Of a stretch of 64,000 nucleotides of DNA, positions 34,592-45,400 are shown piece by piece. A model generated the notes under the pieces. It saw only the letters and a list, made by a program, of their open reading frames with translations. It was not told the DNA's origin and searched no databases. Position 1 is the stretch's first letter; each line of letters starts with the position of its first letter. The DNA lies in the NCBI GenBank assembly GCA_018417955.1, contig JACTVC010000006.1, positions 1,550,001 through 1,614,000 of the forward strand. The letters run 5' to 3'. The position numbers and the translations under genes are program-made. This DNA comes from Laccaria trichodermophora (lineage: Eukaryota; Basidiomycota; Agaricomycetes; Agaricales; Hydnangiaceae).

Positions 34592-35443
34592 CTAGCGCTT
34601 CACATACCTCCCCACCCGATGCCAAAACAGATGTTCCTCAGGCTCGCCCTCCTTCCCCCACACACTACCCTCCCTCCACACCGATTCCTCTTCCCCCTCG
34701 CGCGTCCTTTTGAGTCCCGCAATCCACAAATGAGACGGTCTATCCATCTTACATCCATCGAACAGAATAGCCCACAACGGAGCCCAGAATCTCTGCCACC
34801 ACGCAACGTCCGCTCGGGGGCTCAACACGTGTTCGTAGTACAGCAACTGGCCCCCCGGTTTAAGTACGTCTCGTACGAGGGTTTTTAGTGTATCTTGGGG
34901 ATTGGGAATGGTGCATAGTGTGAGGACTGAGATGATGGTGTCTACTGGGGCGCCTGAGGAGAGGATGGTGGATGTGTGTTCCGCGCCGCACGAGAGGATG
35001 ACGAGCGTCCCATCTGATTCGTGGTACCCCGCCTTATTGGCCAGCGCACGTATGTGCGGGTGCATGAGTGTATTGGGCTCCAAGGCTACGTATTTTGAGA
35101 TCCTAGCGCGGTTGAGGTAGTTCACAGTATGTCCATGACCTGTTCATGCGAAGTGTATGTGAGCGGGAGGAGAAGAGGGAGGCGTATGTTACGGGCCTGC
35201 GCCGAGATCCAGGACAACGCCGTATGCATTTGGAGTGATAAGACGTTGTTTTGTTGGACGTCCGTTTTCGTCTGTCCCTGGGCCAAAAGCGACCCAGAGG
35301 TTTGCCATGAAGGTACGTGAGAGGGCATGTGGACGGAGGAGAAGGCAGGGTGAATGAAGGATTGCGCGGAGGGTGGGGAGGATGGCTACTTGGATTGCGA
35401 ATCTGAGGTCTGTGAGGATGCTCAGTGCAGCAGAGAGCTTCAT
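34592..35443 (-). CDS. Class I SAM-dependent methyltransferase (METTL7-like)
   Basis: Two exons (35443-35197 and 35139-34592) give 264 residues. Motif I is VVLDLGAG|GHGHTVNYL across the splice, followed by the acidic-loop equivalent YVALEPN, then VDTIISVLTLCTIPNPQDTL and VLKPGGQLLYYEHVLSP. The C-terminal signature WWQRFWAPLWAILFDGC is as in membrane-associated METTL7/AAM-B-like proteins. The N-terminal region is hydrophobic and probably anchors it to ER or lipid droplets. To keep motif I in frame the intron must begin GC (gcccgt), a GC-AG intron; a GT two bases later would shift frame. It is divergent from AUR1 with 89 bp between starts. Confidence 0.75.
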
Positions 35444-35532
35444 GTCATGGAGGGGACGTACTTGGAAGCGATCGGGCCGTGAAAGAAGGGAATAATTTTG
35501 TTCACACGCTAGGCTGATCGTTCTTCTCCGTC
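35444..35532. promoter_or_regulatory. Short bidirectional promoter
   Basis: Only 89 bp separate the methyltransferase and AUR1 start codons, so the two genes must share or overlap promoters. No specific site was recognised. Confidence 0.4.
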
Positions 35533-36976
35533 ATGTCAAATGTGCTTCGCCAACGAGGATGGGTGAGTCGAATGTCCGCCAACGTCGTTAGAGCATTCCT
35601 GGCAGCAGTGGCACGACTAGACAAGTCACTGTCACCTTCACTCACCCTCTCAAGACTATGGAGTCACCCCTTCACCTGGTCAGACTCCATCTACCTTTTC
35701 CACATCGCCTACTTCACCTTCTGGCTCACCATCATGGGCTCTCCCCCATTCCCTTACAAACTCGCCATACCCATTCTACACATCACATGTCTCCTCATCC
35801 CCTTCACATCTCAGTTCTTCCTACCCGCTACACCCATCTTTGCCTACCTCATCACATTCTACACCTCTCGGTTCATTCCCGCCTCATGGCGCCCCGCCAT
35901 CTTCGTCTCCCTCCTACCCACCCTCGAATCCGTCCTCTACGGCGCAAACATCTCTGACATCCTAACCCGCTTCACCCACCCCTCTCTAGACATCATCGCC
36001 TGGCTCCCCTACGGCGTAGGGCACTTCACAATCCCCTTCGTCGTCGCCGCCTTCCTCTGGCTCTTCCGCACCAAACAAGCACTCCATTTCTGGGCCCGCG
36101 CATTCGGGTACATGAACATGGTCGGCGTCATCATCCAAATCCTCCTCCCATGCTCTGCACCATGGTATGAGCTCATCCACGGCCTCACTCCAGCAAACTA
36201 CTCCATGAAAGGCTCCCCAGGCGGTCTAGCCCGCATCGACGCCCTCTTCCACTCCCACGCATACACCGTCACATTCACAAACGCGCCCATTCCCTTCGGC
36301 GCGTTCCCCTCGTTACACGCAGGCTGCGCAACCATCGAAGCTCTCTGCTTATCCCACTTTTTCCCGGCCACTACAAAATATGTGTGGGCGTATACGGGCG
36401 TGTTGTATTGGGCTACGATGTACCTATCACATCACTACCTTATCGACGTCGTAGGCGGCGCATGCCTCGCCACCGCCTTCTTCTACCTATTCCTCCCAGA
36501 CGACCTTAGGGGCTCCGCAGCACTCACGCGCCCGCCCAACCTCACTTCCTCCTCACGGTTCAGGGGCAGATCAAAATATGAAGTCTACGATTTGGAGGAT
36601 CCGCGTAGGGGAGGAGGAGGGGGAGGAGGGATAAATGGGACGGTGGATACTGCGGATTTCGAACTGAGCGAGACGAGTTCGGATGACGAGGAAGTGGATA
36701 TCACGTATCGCTCGCCGGTGCCTGGTTCACTTGCTTCTTTTGGCTCGCAGCAGAAACAGGTATGTTAGTTTTATTTTTGGCATGACATCGTTCTGTCAAC
36801 TAACAACAATCTATTCATAGTTCATAGCGCCCAAGAGGGATCAAGGGAGGGGCGGCCATAGGCATACGGCGAGTATTGCGAGTCTTATCAGGGGAGATGA
36901 GAGGGGTCCAGAGGATGGTTGGAGTCCCGTGTCTGGCGCGTTCGTCATTCCTCATGGACGGGAAAGTAGGGTTTAG
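35533..36976 (+). CDS. AUR1: Inositol phosphorylceramide synthase catalytic subunit
   Basis: Two exons (35533-36759 and 36821-36976) give 460 residues. The enzyme transfers phosphoinositol from PI to ceramide in the Golgi; in fungi it is the aureobasidin A target. The PAP2-type motifs are present: GAFPSLHAGCATIEAL (catalytic SLHxG His) and WATMYLSHHYLIDVVGG (HxxxD). There are about six hydrophobic segments, and FTWSDSIYLFHIAYFTFWL near the N-terminus is typical. The cytosolic tail has Gly-rich and acidic Ser stretches and ends after HRHTASIASLIRGDERGPED. This copy is complete and is the one expected to work; a decayed copy lies at 51095-52269. Confidence 0.9.
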
Positions 36977-37877
36977 AGGCGTGCGGATTTGGATGTTATT
37001 CCCTGCTCAAAGTTCTTGACCTCTGGCTCCCTCCAGCTTCCGAATTTCCTCCCCCTCCATCCCTCGCTTTAATCCCAACAACCCCACCCACCCACGTTCC
37101 TTCACTGCCTCCCTGAATCTAACCATTTATTTATTTGTTGTGCCACTGTGCAGGATCCCCCTCGTGATACCACATACATTTGACAAACTATTAAGTACAC
37201 TACAATTTGACGGTTTTTCTTGTTCTTGGGGGGTGTTTGAATTGGGGTGTGCATTCACTGGCTCATGATATATCAAGATTGGGATATTAGCTTAAGCACA
37301 ACCATTCAGTAAAAAAACTACATGAAAATTTGAGATAAATGCCCTTCTATGATTGTATAAAATTCAGAATGCTTGGATGACTTTTTGTGAAGAAAAACCG
37401 AAGTTATAGGTGTATGATTAAGTGGTGAGTTAAAAGTTGTGCAACACTGAAAAAATTTCAAACACCCTGAACGAAAATAGTAGAAGTGTAGATTTACAAA
37501 CTAACTGTGTTGTGGAATAAAAAAAGAAAGATAATTGTGCTCACCATTGCTGATCTCAGTTTATACTATTCTCAGAGTGCAGTCAAAGAAGAAAATCTGC
37601 ATGAAATATACCCAGAAGATCAGGGGAAAATGGCAAGTGTGCTCACTGTTGGTGATGAAAGTGGAGAGGACAAGGTCCAGGGACTAGTGCATGTCTGAAT
37701 ATGGAAACTTTTCCATGAAAAACAAAAATAGCAAGAAAATCATGTAAAACTGCTTTCAAACATTATATTGTTCTCCAGCTACATTTCAATGCCAGATCTT
37801 AAGATGTCATACTTTGCCATTCAAGTCACAAAACTTCATACAAACATTTCTCTATACTAGACATACCAAAAATATTG
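36977..37877. other. Intergenic between AUR1 and NACHT gene 1
   Basis: This stretch is AT-rich and almost free of CpG. A 63-codon plus frame (37507-37698) is conserved in unit 2 only with stops, so it is not called. It probably holds the two convergent 3' UTRs. Confidence 0.5.
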
Positions 37878-38000
37878 CTACCATAACTTTTGTGGAGAGG
37901 TTTCAGCATCATAAATATCTTTTTCGTCATCTGAAAGATTTTCTGACCAATCAAGACTGCCATAATTCCCTGATTCTCTGGGTGCATCTGACAGGGCCAA
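37878..38000 (-). other. In-frame coding-like extension after NACHT-1 stop
   Basis: After the TAA ending the ankyrin frame, the same frame continues for 40 sense codons to TAG at 37878. It includes GSLDWSENLSDDEKDIYDAE and SPQKLW. Unit 2 has the same stop and a matching extension at 53209-53331. It may be an ancestral C-terminus cut off by a CAA-to-TAA change, or a readthrough tail. Confidence 0.45.
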
Positions 38001-38910
38001 TTATATTTCATGTGCCCCCTTCTCTATCAAAAGCTTTGCAAGGGCCTTATGGCCGGTCTGTGATGCTGCCTGGAGTGCATTTCCATAATATCCTCCCTGT
38101 GCATTTACATCAGCCCCCTTCTCTATCAACAACTTTGCAATGGCCTCATGGCCTCCAATTGATGCTGCCTGGAGTGCATTTCCAAAATATCCTCCCTGTG
38201 CATTTACATCTGCCCCCTTCTCTATCAACAAATTTGCAATGGCCTCATGGTTCGTAAATGATGCTGCCTGGAGTGCATTTCCAAAGTCTCCACCCTGTGC
38301 ATTTACATCTGCCCCCTTGTCTATCAACAGCTTTGCAATGGCCTCATGGTTTTTATGTATTGCTGCCTGGAGTGCATTTCCAAATTGTCCTCCCTGTGCA
38401 TTTACATCTGCCCCCTTGTCTATCAACACCTTTGCAATGGCCTCATGGTTTCCAAGCATTGCTGCATAGAGTGCATTTCCAAAGTTTCCACCCTGTGCAT
38501 TTACATCTGCCCCCTTCTCTATCAACAACTTTGCAAGGGACTCATGGCCTAGAACTGATGCTACCTGGAGTGAATTTCCATAATATTCTCTCTGTGCATT
38601 TACATCTGCCCCCTTCTCTATCAGCAGCTTTGCAATGGCCTCATGGCCTTTAATTGTTGCTGCACAGAGTGCATTTCCATACTCTCCCTGTGCATTTACA
38701 TCTGCCCCCTTCTCTATCAGCAGCCTTGCAATTGCCTCATGACCTTTATTTGATGTTGCCTGGAGTGCATTTCCATACTGTCCTCCCTGTGCATTTACAT
38801 CTGCCCCCTTCTCTATCAGCAGCCTTGCAATTGCCTCATGACCTTCATTTGATGTTGCCTGGAGTGCATTTCCATATCTGCCTCCTTGTGCATTCACATT
38901 TGCTCTCATT
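38001..38910 (-). repeat. Ankyrin repeat array, unit 1 (nine near-identical repeats)
   Basis: Nine tandem 99-bp units encode a 33-residue ankyrin repeat with core GNALQAAS...HEAIAKLLIEKGADVN. Variation is concentrated at the residue before GNAL and at the three to four residues after AAS (NEG, NKG, IKG, LGN, HKN, FTN, IGG, QTG). These are positions of the ankyrin surface loop. Confidence 0.85.
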
Positions 38911-41900
38911 TCTAGCAAATTTTGTGATGCTTCAGTCAGTCCAGCCAGTGATGCATAATATAGTGGTTTAGCAATGTCATTGCTCTCTGTTTCTAGCTTG
39001 CTAAGGTGATATTGGTCTATATTGCTAAGCCGAACCCAGTTGAGAAGAGCACCATTTTCATCTGTCAAGAGCTTCATTATCAATGCAAATCTTACAGATG
39101 ACTGACATCTATTTTTTCCACTGGAATGTGTATGTAAAATCCAGTAATTTGCAGCATAGTTCACAAGGGGGGAGGGCACTTCTACATTTATATCAAGTTC
39201 CTCAGATGTATTGAATTGCAAAAGATATGCCAGACAAATTTGAGATATGATAGAGTGTGATAGCTCTTCATTGAAGCTGAAGTCTCTGATATGTGTCACT
39301 TCATGATTTTGAATATACTCAGATATCAGATATTCTTTGACAGAAAAGTGGGAAAGCTTGATAAAACCTATTTGATAGTCAGTGCTCATTTCAATCTGGT
39401 ATTATTCTAAACTATACATACCATTTGAATTCATAATGAAACTAGAACATATTTTCAAGACATCCTTAACATCTTGAAGTTCATTATCAGATTTATACTC
39501 TGGTCCATTCTCAGCACAAAGATCAACAGTGGCAGTTGCAGCCAGCTCTTCCAGTGTCAGTGGGCGAACAGCAAAAGATAGCCACTGTAAAAATGTTTTT
39601 GCATAACTATGATCTTTTTCATTGATCCCCAGCATGGTTCGATCATACGTTTTATCCAAACCCTGAGGTAGATTTGCTAGCTGCTTTTTTAAATCAGCCT
39701 TATTCCAGCACATCTTCAACTCATTTAATTGTAATGCAACCCAGCGAAACCTAAAATTGCAGTTAGTAATTATCCTGTCATTCAAATGTTAAGAATAAAC
39801 ACACATTCCATCTGCTTGTTTCATTAATGTCAAATTTATTTGCTCTTTAGTCTCAGAATTCCATTTTTGTAAGCCAGAGTCATTCTGAAGCTGAGAGTCA
39901 AGATAGGCTACAAGATCATGATTCTTAGATTCCTTGACCAGGTCAAGATAATGAAAAGACTTGAGCTTGTCCTCAATCTCCTGCTCTGGGCGACTAGTAA
40001 CTATCAAGTGGAGACCTAGATTGGTTTCTTTCTCCAGAATCACAGTCTCAATCCAGTTAAGAAGCTTTTCTCTTTCAATACATTCATCAAGAGCATCCAG
40101 AATAATGAATGTTGAGCTAAAGCCACCAAGAATTCTTTCAAGAGTATTCTGCAAATCATCCAGAGTTGGCTCCTGATGGCCATTGCCACAGCCAGTATAA
40201 AGATCTACCAAGACTTTAGGTACTCCACCCTCACATTTGAGACTGAATTGCCAGATGAGTGAGCGCATCAGTTTATCATGCAGCTGGAAATCCTTCTGTA
40301 AGTCTCTTCCATCAAAAAAGAAATACGCAGTAGCAGAATTGAATCTTTCAAGAACATTGTGAATTATTGCTGAACTAAGAAAATATAAATCAATTCAGTT
40401 TCATGAAAATGCTGGAATTCTCAACCTTAAAATGGTTTTACCAGAGCCAGCTGGATAGTTTGTCAATATCACATAAATTTACAAATTTTGACAAATGACT
40501 TACCTTTTCCTTTGATCCAGAGAAAGCCAGACTGTTTGAGCCACCCAAAAAATGTATTTCCTTTGAGAAACCATTGACAGGTGTTTAGTTGACTCTTCCA
40601 AATTTCATATGCAGCATTGTAGTTAACAGACTCCTTAGGGGGAGAAAGCCACTTATAAATCTTCTCCACTAACAAAAAAATGAAGTTAGTGATACATTCA
40701 AAATAAGAACCTGCAACAATACCCAGTTGTTCATCCCTAATCATCTCAAGTGTGATTTGAATATCTGAGTCCACCCCTACCAACCATATATAATTAAGTT
40801 GAATATAATGCTTTTCTTACTCCTTACCTTGATTGATGGTACCTATTGGGATTTAAGTGAAAGCAATAAAATGTGATGACCCAAATGCAACGAACCATAG
40901 TTGGGGCCTGTATTTGTATATTTACCTGAGAAGTTGTTTATAATGCCAGCTTGGTTTGTTGACAAGTCTGCATGGTCTATTAGATTTGAGCAGACCTGAG
41001 CTACAGTGACTAGGCAAAAGTCTTGCACCACACAAATAATTCTATATCCTCTCCAAGTTCAAAGAAATGGTTACCATATATATATGGTAATATACATATA
41101 ATCTATATATATCTTTGACATAAATATGAGATCTGGATCTCATGCTCTGCTCCATGTAGGAAAAAATGAAAAAATGGGGTTTTGAGAGTTTTACAGATAC
41201 TTCATGTAAGGGTCTAGAAAAATGTGAAGAATTAAGTACTTGCTAACTCAAGTATACAGCACTTTGAATCATATCAATTGGATTAGCGGTTGTTGAGATA
41301 TAGGTGTAAGAAAAGAGCTTGTCTTGGTCAAATAGTCCATATTTCACCACATTTGACCAAAATAAGCCCTTTTCTTACACCTATATCTCAAAAACCGCCA
41401 ATCCAATTGATATGATTCAAAGTGCTGTATACTTGAGTTAGCAAGTACTTAATTCTTCACATTTTTTTAGACCCTCACATGAAGTATCTGTAAAACTCTC
41501 AAAACCCCATTTTTTCATTTTTTCCTACATGGAGCAGAGCATGAGATCCAGATCTCATATTTATGTCAAAGATATATATAGATTATATGTATATTACCAT
41601 ATATATATGGTAACCATTTCTTTGAACTTGGAGAGGATATAGAATTATTTGTGTGGTGCAAGACTTTTGCCTAGTCACTGTATATGCATAAGAGTACTGA
41701 CTGGCTGGCATCCCTCCTTCATTGGGCAAGTCAGAACTTGGAGGATCTAAAAGAGTTATCAGGAATAGAATATAGAGATTTGGAGCAAGCATGAACCAGT
41801 CAAGATAGGAGAAGAGATAACAACATCACCTTGCACAGAGCCTTCAACCTGATCAACTGTGAAATTAGAATCAATGAAGGTCAACATCAACATTATAGCA

Positions 41901-42410
41901 ATTGGGGGTATCTCACAGGCAACAGTCATTTCTGTACCCATTGACACTAGGCCTACAGTCAGAACAGAGGCAACAGGTGGAGCAGTAGGCAGATGAGAAA
42001 TCAGGAAATCAGGAAATGACAGAGGTTTGGGGTAACACAGACCTGTGGAGATGGGTAAAACCTGCTGTGAGTGCTCAACCTCTCCTTCCCCAATGACTTC
42101 AACCAAATCACCTGTGAATTGATTTGATGAGGAATCAATGTTGACTCTGGGGCAGGAAGATTAAGATGTAGCTCACTGGTGGCTGGCATGGCTATGTCCT
42201 CTGCACCGATGGTGGAAGATGGAGTTATCAAGAGGCTACTGCCATCCGGGGATTCAGGTTGACATTTAGCTGGTAGGACAAGGTCTAGAACTCTAACCTC
42301 AAACCGCCATAGCGTTTATTACGAGGGTGGTCGGTGCTCGTGACTTGATTGGGCAATTCCTCGAACTTGCGTTTTAAATGATTTTCGCGGGGGTTATTAG
42401 AATCAGACAT
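38001..42410 (-). CDS. NACHT-ankyrin NLR-like protein, copy 1
   Basis: The start is read as MSDSNNPRENHLKRKFEELP at 42410. The exons between there and 40999 are only partly resolved. From 40999: DHADLSTNQAGIINNFSG, a small exon TINQ, EKIYKWLSPPKESVNYN, then GFLWIKGK joined to the Walker A AGSGKTIL by a 25-bp exon (40450-40426). Walker B is TFIILDALDE and sensor LHLIVTSRPEQ. After winged-helix-like FRWVALQLNEL...LPQGLDKTYDR come IKLSHFSVKEYLIS and ten ankyrin repeats (one degenerate, nine of GHEAIAKLLIEKGADVNAQGG type). This is the fungal NLR architecture linked to nonself recognition. A MITE lies in an intron 8 bp before an acceptor. Confidence 0.72.
40426..40450 (-). other. 25-bp microexon encoding the Walker A loop (unit 1)
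   Basis: The exon is bounded by ...ctatccag and gttgag... and encodes most of (A)GSGKTIL. The flanking introns are about 51 and 50 bp. Only by using it do IKGK and SSAIIHNVLERF join through a complete P-loop. The same microexon exists in unit 2. Confidence 0.75.
41004..41680. mobile_element. 677-bp palindromic Tc1/mariner-type MITE
   Basis: The element starts cagtgactaggcaaaagtct and ends with its complement, flanked by TA on both sides (41002-41003 and 41681-41682). Arms of about 320 bp are almost perfect inverted copies around a central spacer near 41330-41355, so the whole element folds into one hairpin. There is no coding capacity. Unit 2 has the uninterrupted site at about 57112. CAGT ends and TA target are the Tc1/mariner pattern. 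Confidence 0.9.
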
Positions 42411-45400
42411 GGTAGTTCAGAAGAGAGTATCGATGCTGTGCGGCGCCAAACGTCAGAATGGGTAACGGACCGTTTCTCAGAGTCAGCTGACGTTCCTGAT
42501 TAAATAAGGTCCCTCCGACTCCCTAGACGTTGTATCGAGTAGCGCAGGAGTTTGAGGGTGTAAGTGTTTCGGCGTCAAGTCAGCAACCAGACGCACAAAG
42601 GACGGCCGTCAACGGTGACCGAGAAGCAAAACAATGAAGTGACGGAACTCAGAGTCGAAGGGACGAAAGGAGGATGTCATGGTGTGCTTGTTTTGGTTGT
42701 GGCTGTGCGAAAAGAGCTATCGACGACCCCAACGCTAAACGCATCTACGTCTTTTTCTTTCGACACCTTTCGACGCACCTAAGGGCCCTTCGGCCAGCTT
42801 CGATGGGATCCACCCATGGCTTCAGCTCCGCCGCGAACCCCCTCGTTGAACATGACGACTCGTCCAATTTTCCTCTCTGGGTCGTGCCGACATCGCCTGG
42901 AGATCCTTACTCGACCTCCCGCTGCAATCAAAACGAAATTCGATGGCCGCTTTCGTCAACGTGTATCGATATAGAGAGAGCGGGGAGCTGTAGAGATTCA
43001 AAGGATGCGCGAAGACTTAGTTCATGGGATTCATCGCAAAGACGGCCGGGTGCATCAGCTCCGAGTGAGTTCCTCCTTCCATCAAGTCCCGTCCCTTTTC
43101 CACCTTACCTCGTTTGCCCGTTCTGTGCTGCAAACTTCACCTCCCCCTCCCCCTCGTTATTCTGCATGCAGCCGTTAGTCTAACATACTGATGATTCTGT
43201 GGCAGCTCTGGTCTCCTTAACCTCGTTTACGAGCGCCACGCTTTGAAAGCATACAAGACCGCAAAGCACAGGTTCCCAACGTTTCATTGCAGACGTGACG
43301 GGCGTTTTCAACGATGCCCAGCTCGACGAACCTAATACGCTCTCGAGAAGCTCTACACACCATGGTATGTTATTGCCGACCTCCTGATCATAACCGCAAG
43401 CTTCAGTCGGAGTGCTGGAGAGTAGGGATAACGGCCGTCTTTCCTTTGGTAAGTTATCGCCCTTGCGTTACTTATTCATTCAAACCCTCCTTCCTTCCTC
43501 GACCTCTGAAGTCCTTATCACCTCGCATACATTCAATCTTTTCCTTCACTGACCACCCCCATCTGTTACCCAGGCCCTGGTTCCTTAGAACTAACGCAAG
43601 CCCCACTTCGATGATCTTACCCGTCTTTCCTAGGTCCACCATGGCTCGCACGACCGGCCACTTGCATCCCTTCGCGCATCGACTCACGAAGGCACACTCG
43701 CACGGACATTGATCATCTGATCGGTTGCGCCCAGCCCTGTGGCTCTTTGGTCGTTATCCTCTACTCGTTGCTCAGAACTTTTCAGCTACCCCCCAATGGC
43801 TCCAATCTCTGCCCATAATACGAGCAATCGTTGTCTCTGGAGTCAGCGTTCACACCGCGTAGAATCTCCATCGTGCGTATCCATCCGCAGCTCGTCGTCG
43901 CCATGGGCTGCCGCAACCTCGCACATACAAATGTACCCATCGTTGAGTGGGCTCTTGTAAGTTTGGATTAGACGGGACCGACGATGGTTACTGACATCCG
44001 CCTTCTCGTTCAGCAGATTGAGGTTGAGTCGAAGAATTGGAACGGCATCAATATGCACGCGACCTGTCGTGACATTCGAATATGTTACTTGTAATGGAGC
44101 GATAACGTATAATCATAACACTCCCCCAACTTGACTGCGTAGCTAGACCCATTGATTGATACTCACATTCTACCCACAACTAGCACAATGTCAATCGTAG
44201 TTTCATTATTTCCGAGAACATGAATGGTACTGATTGATTGCTATTACTTCCTACTTTCACAACAAATATACATACCCTCCTTTGCCAACGTGATGGTTCT
44301 GGCGTTGATGATGCCAATAGTCGGGAATGCGGGATACGGCGGTAGGTACAGGTGAAGAACTGGGTTTGCGGCCGTACAGGTCGACCAAAAGTGATTGGAA
44401 GCGGTGTACATGCAACCTACGTCCGTGTCATGGAGCAAAGGGTGGGGTAGGTAGAATTAGGTGTCTAGGAGATCTCCCAGCACAAAGAAAACGTTGCGAG
44501 GATGAAGTGTGTGAGAAGAGGAAGATGAAGCGGCGGCTCAGAGGAGTGGAATCCACTTTTGAGAGGGCTATAACTCGCTCCTACGGGCCGCACACTGTTC
44601 TTTGCCCTGCGCGCGTCATGATCCCCGGTCAACGCATCACCACCTCCTAAGTATCTTAACGACAGCTTAAGTCTCTCCCGGTTGGGGTGGTCACGTTGCC
44701 TTGCAAGCGATTGGATTCCTCAATCGTGGGATTCAAGCTCGTATGGGAAGAGTCGAATGAAAGTGGGTGGTGGCCCTTTCGGTCCGAGAGGGGAGGGAGC
44801 CTATGTAACATCTATCCGTCAAGATTTTCCGAACGCGCCGTTGTACATAGACCCAGCGACGTATTTTAATTCCTTTAGGTCGGACCCGCGGCGAGGCTGT
44901 GAATGGACCAAGACCTATTATCAAAATTGATCTGTGTAAGTAGGCAGAAAGAGAGGGCAATGGGGACGGTAGGACTTACGAAAGTCGTTAAATGCGCGAG
45001 TTGTTAATATAAATTCAACGGGTCTGGCGTCCTCGAGCTTGTAGCCAGCACCGTGAGTTGGTGATCAGATACGCGGACGTCGACTTGACTTGGCCCGCTG
45101 ACACAGGAAGTTAGAGTGGAAAGAAGAAGAGAAGAGGAAACACTTACTGATAAACTTTAGGCACTTGTTACTCTGAGCGACATTTTCCTGTTGATGAACC
45201 TTCAATGGGCATGAAGAAGACTATAACGATAGATCAGCCCTCTGGAATCACTCACGAGGATGGGATCGGAGTGAACTCACTGATAAGCCAACCTCATGAT
45301 ATCCTTGCCACCAACGAAATCCTTCAAGTGGTCCAATCGTTCAGTCGTACCCGGCTTTTCTCTCGACATTCTTTAATTTATCAACCTCCCTTTCACGCGC

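Noticed and set aside
37507..37698. 63-codon ORF between AUR1 and NACHT-1
   Set aside because: The unit-2 counterpart has in-frame stops, so it is probably UTR.
38140..38971. Long plus-strand frames rich in LPGVHFH and LHLPPSLST
   Set aside because: They are the antisense of the ankyrin repeat array; periodicity keeps stops out on both strands.
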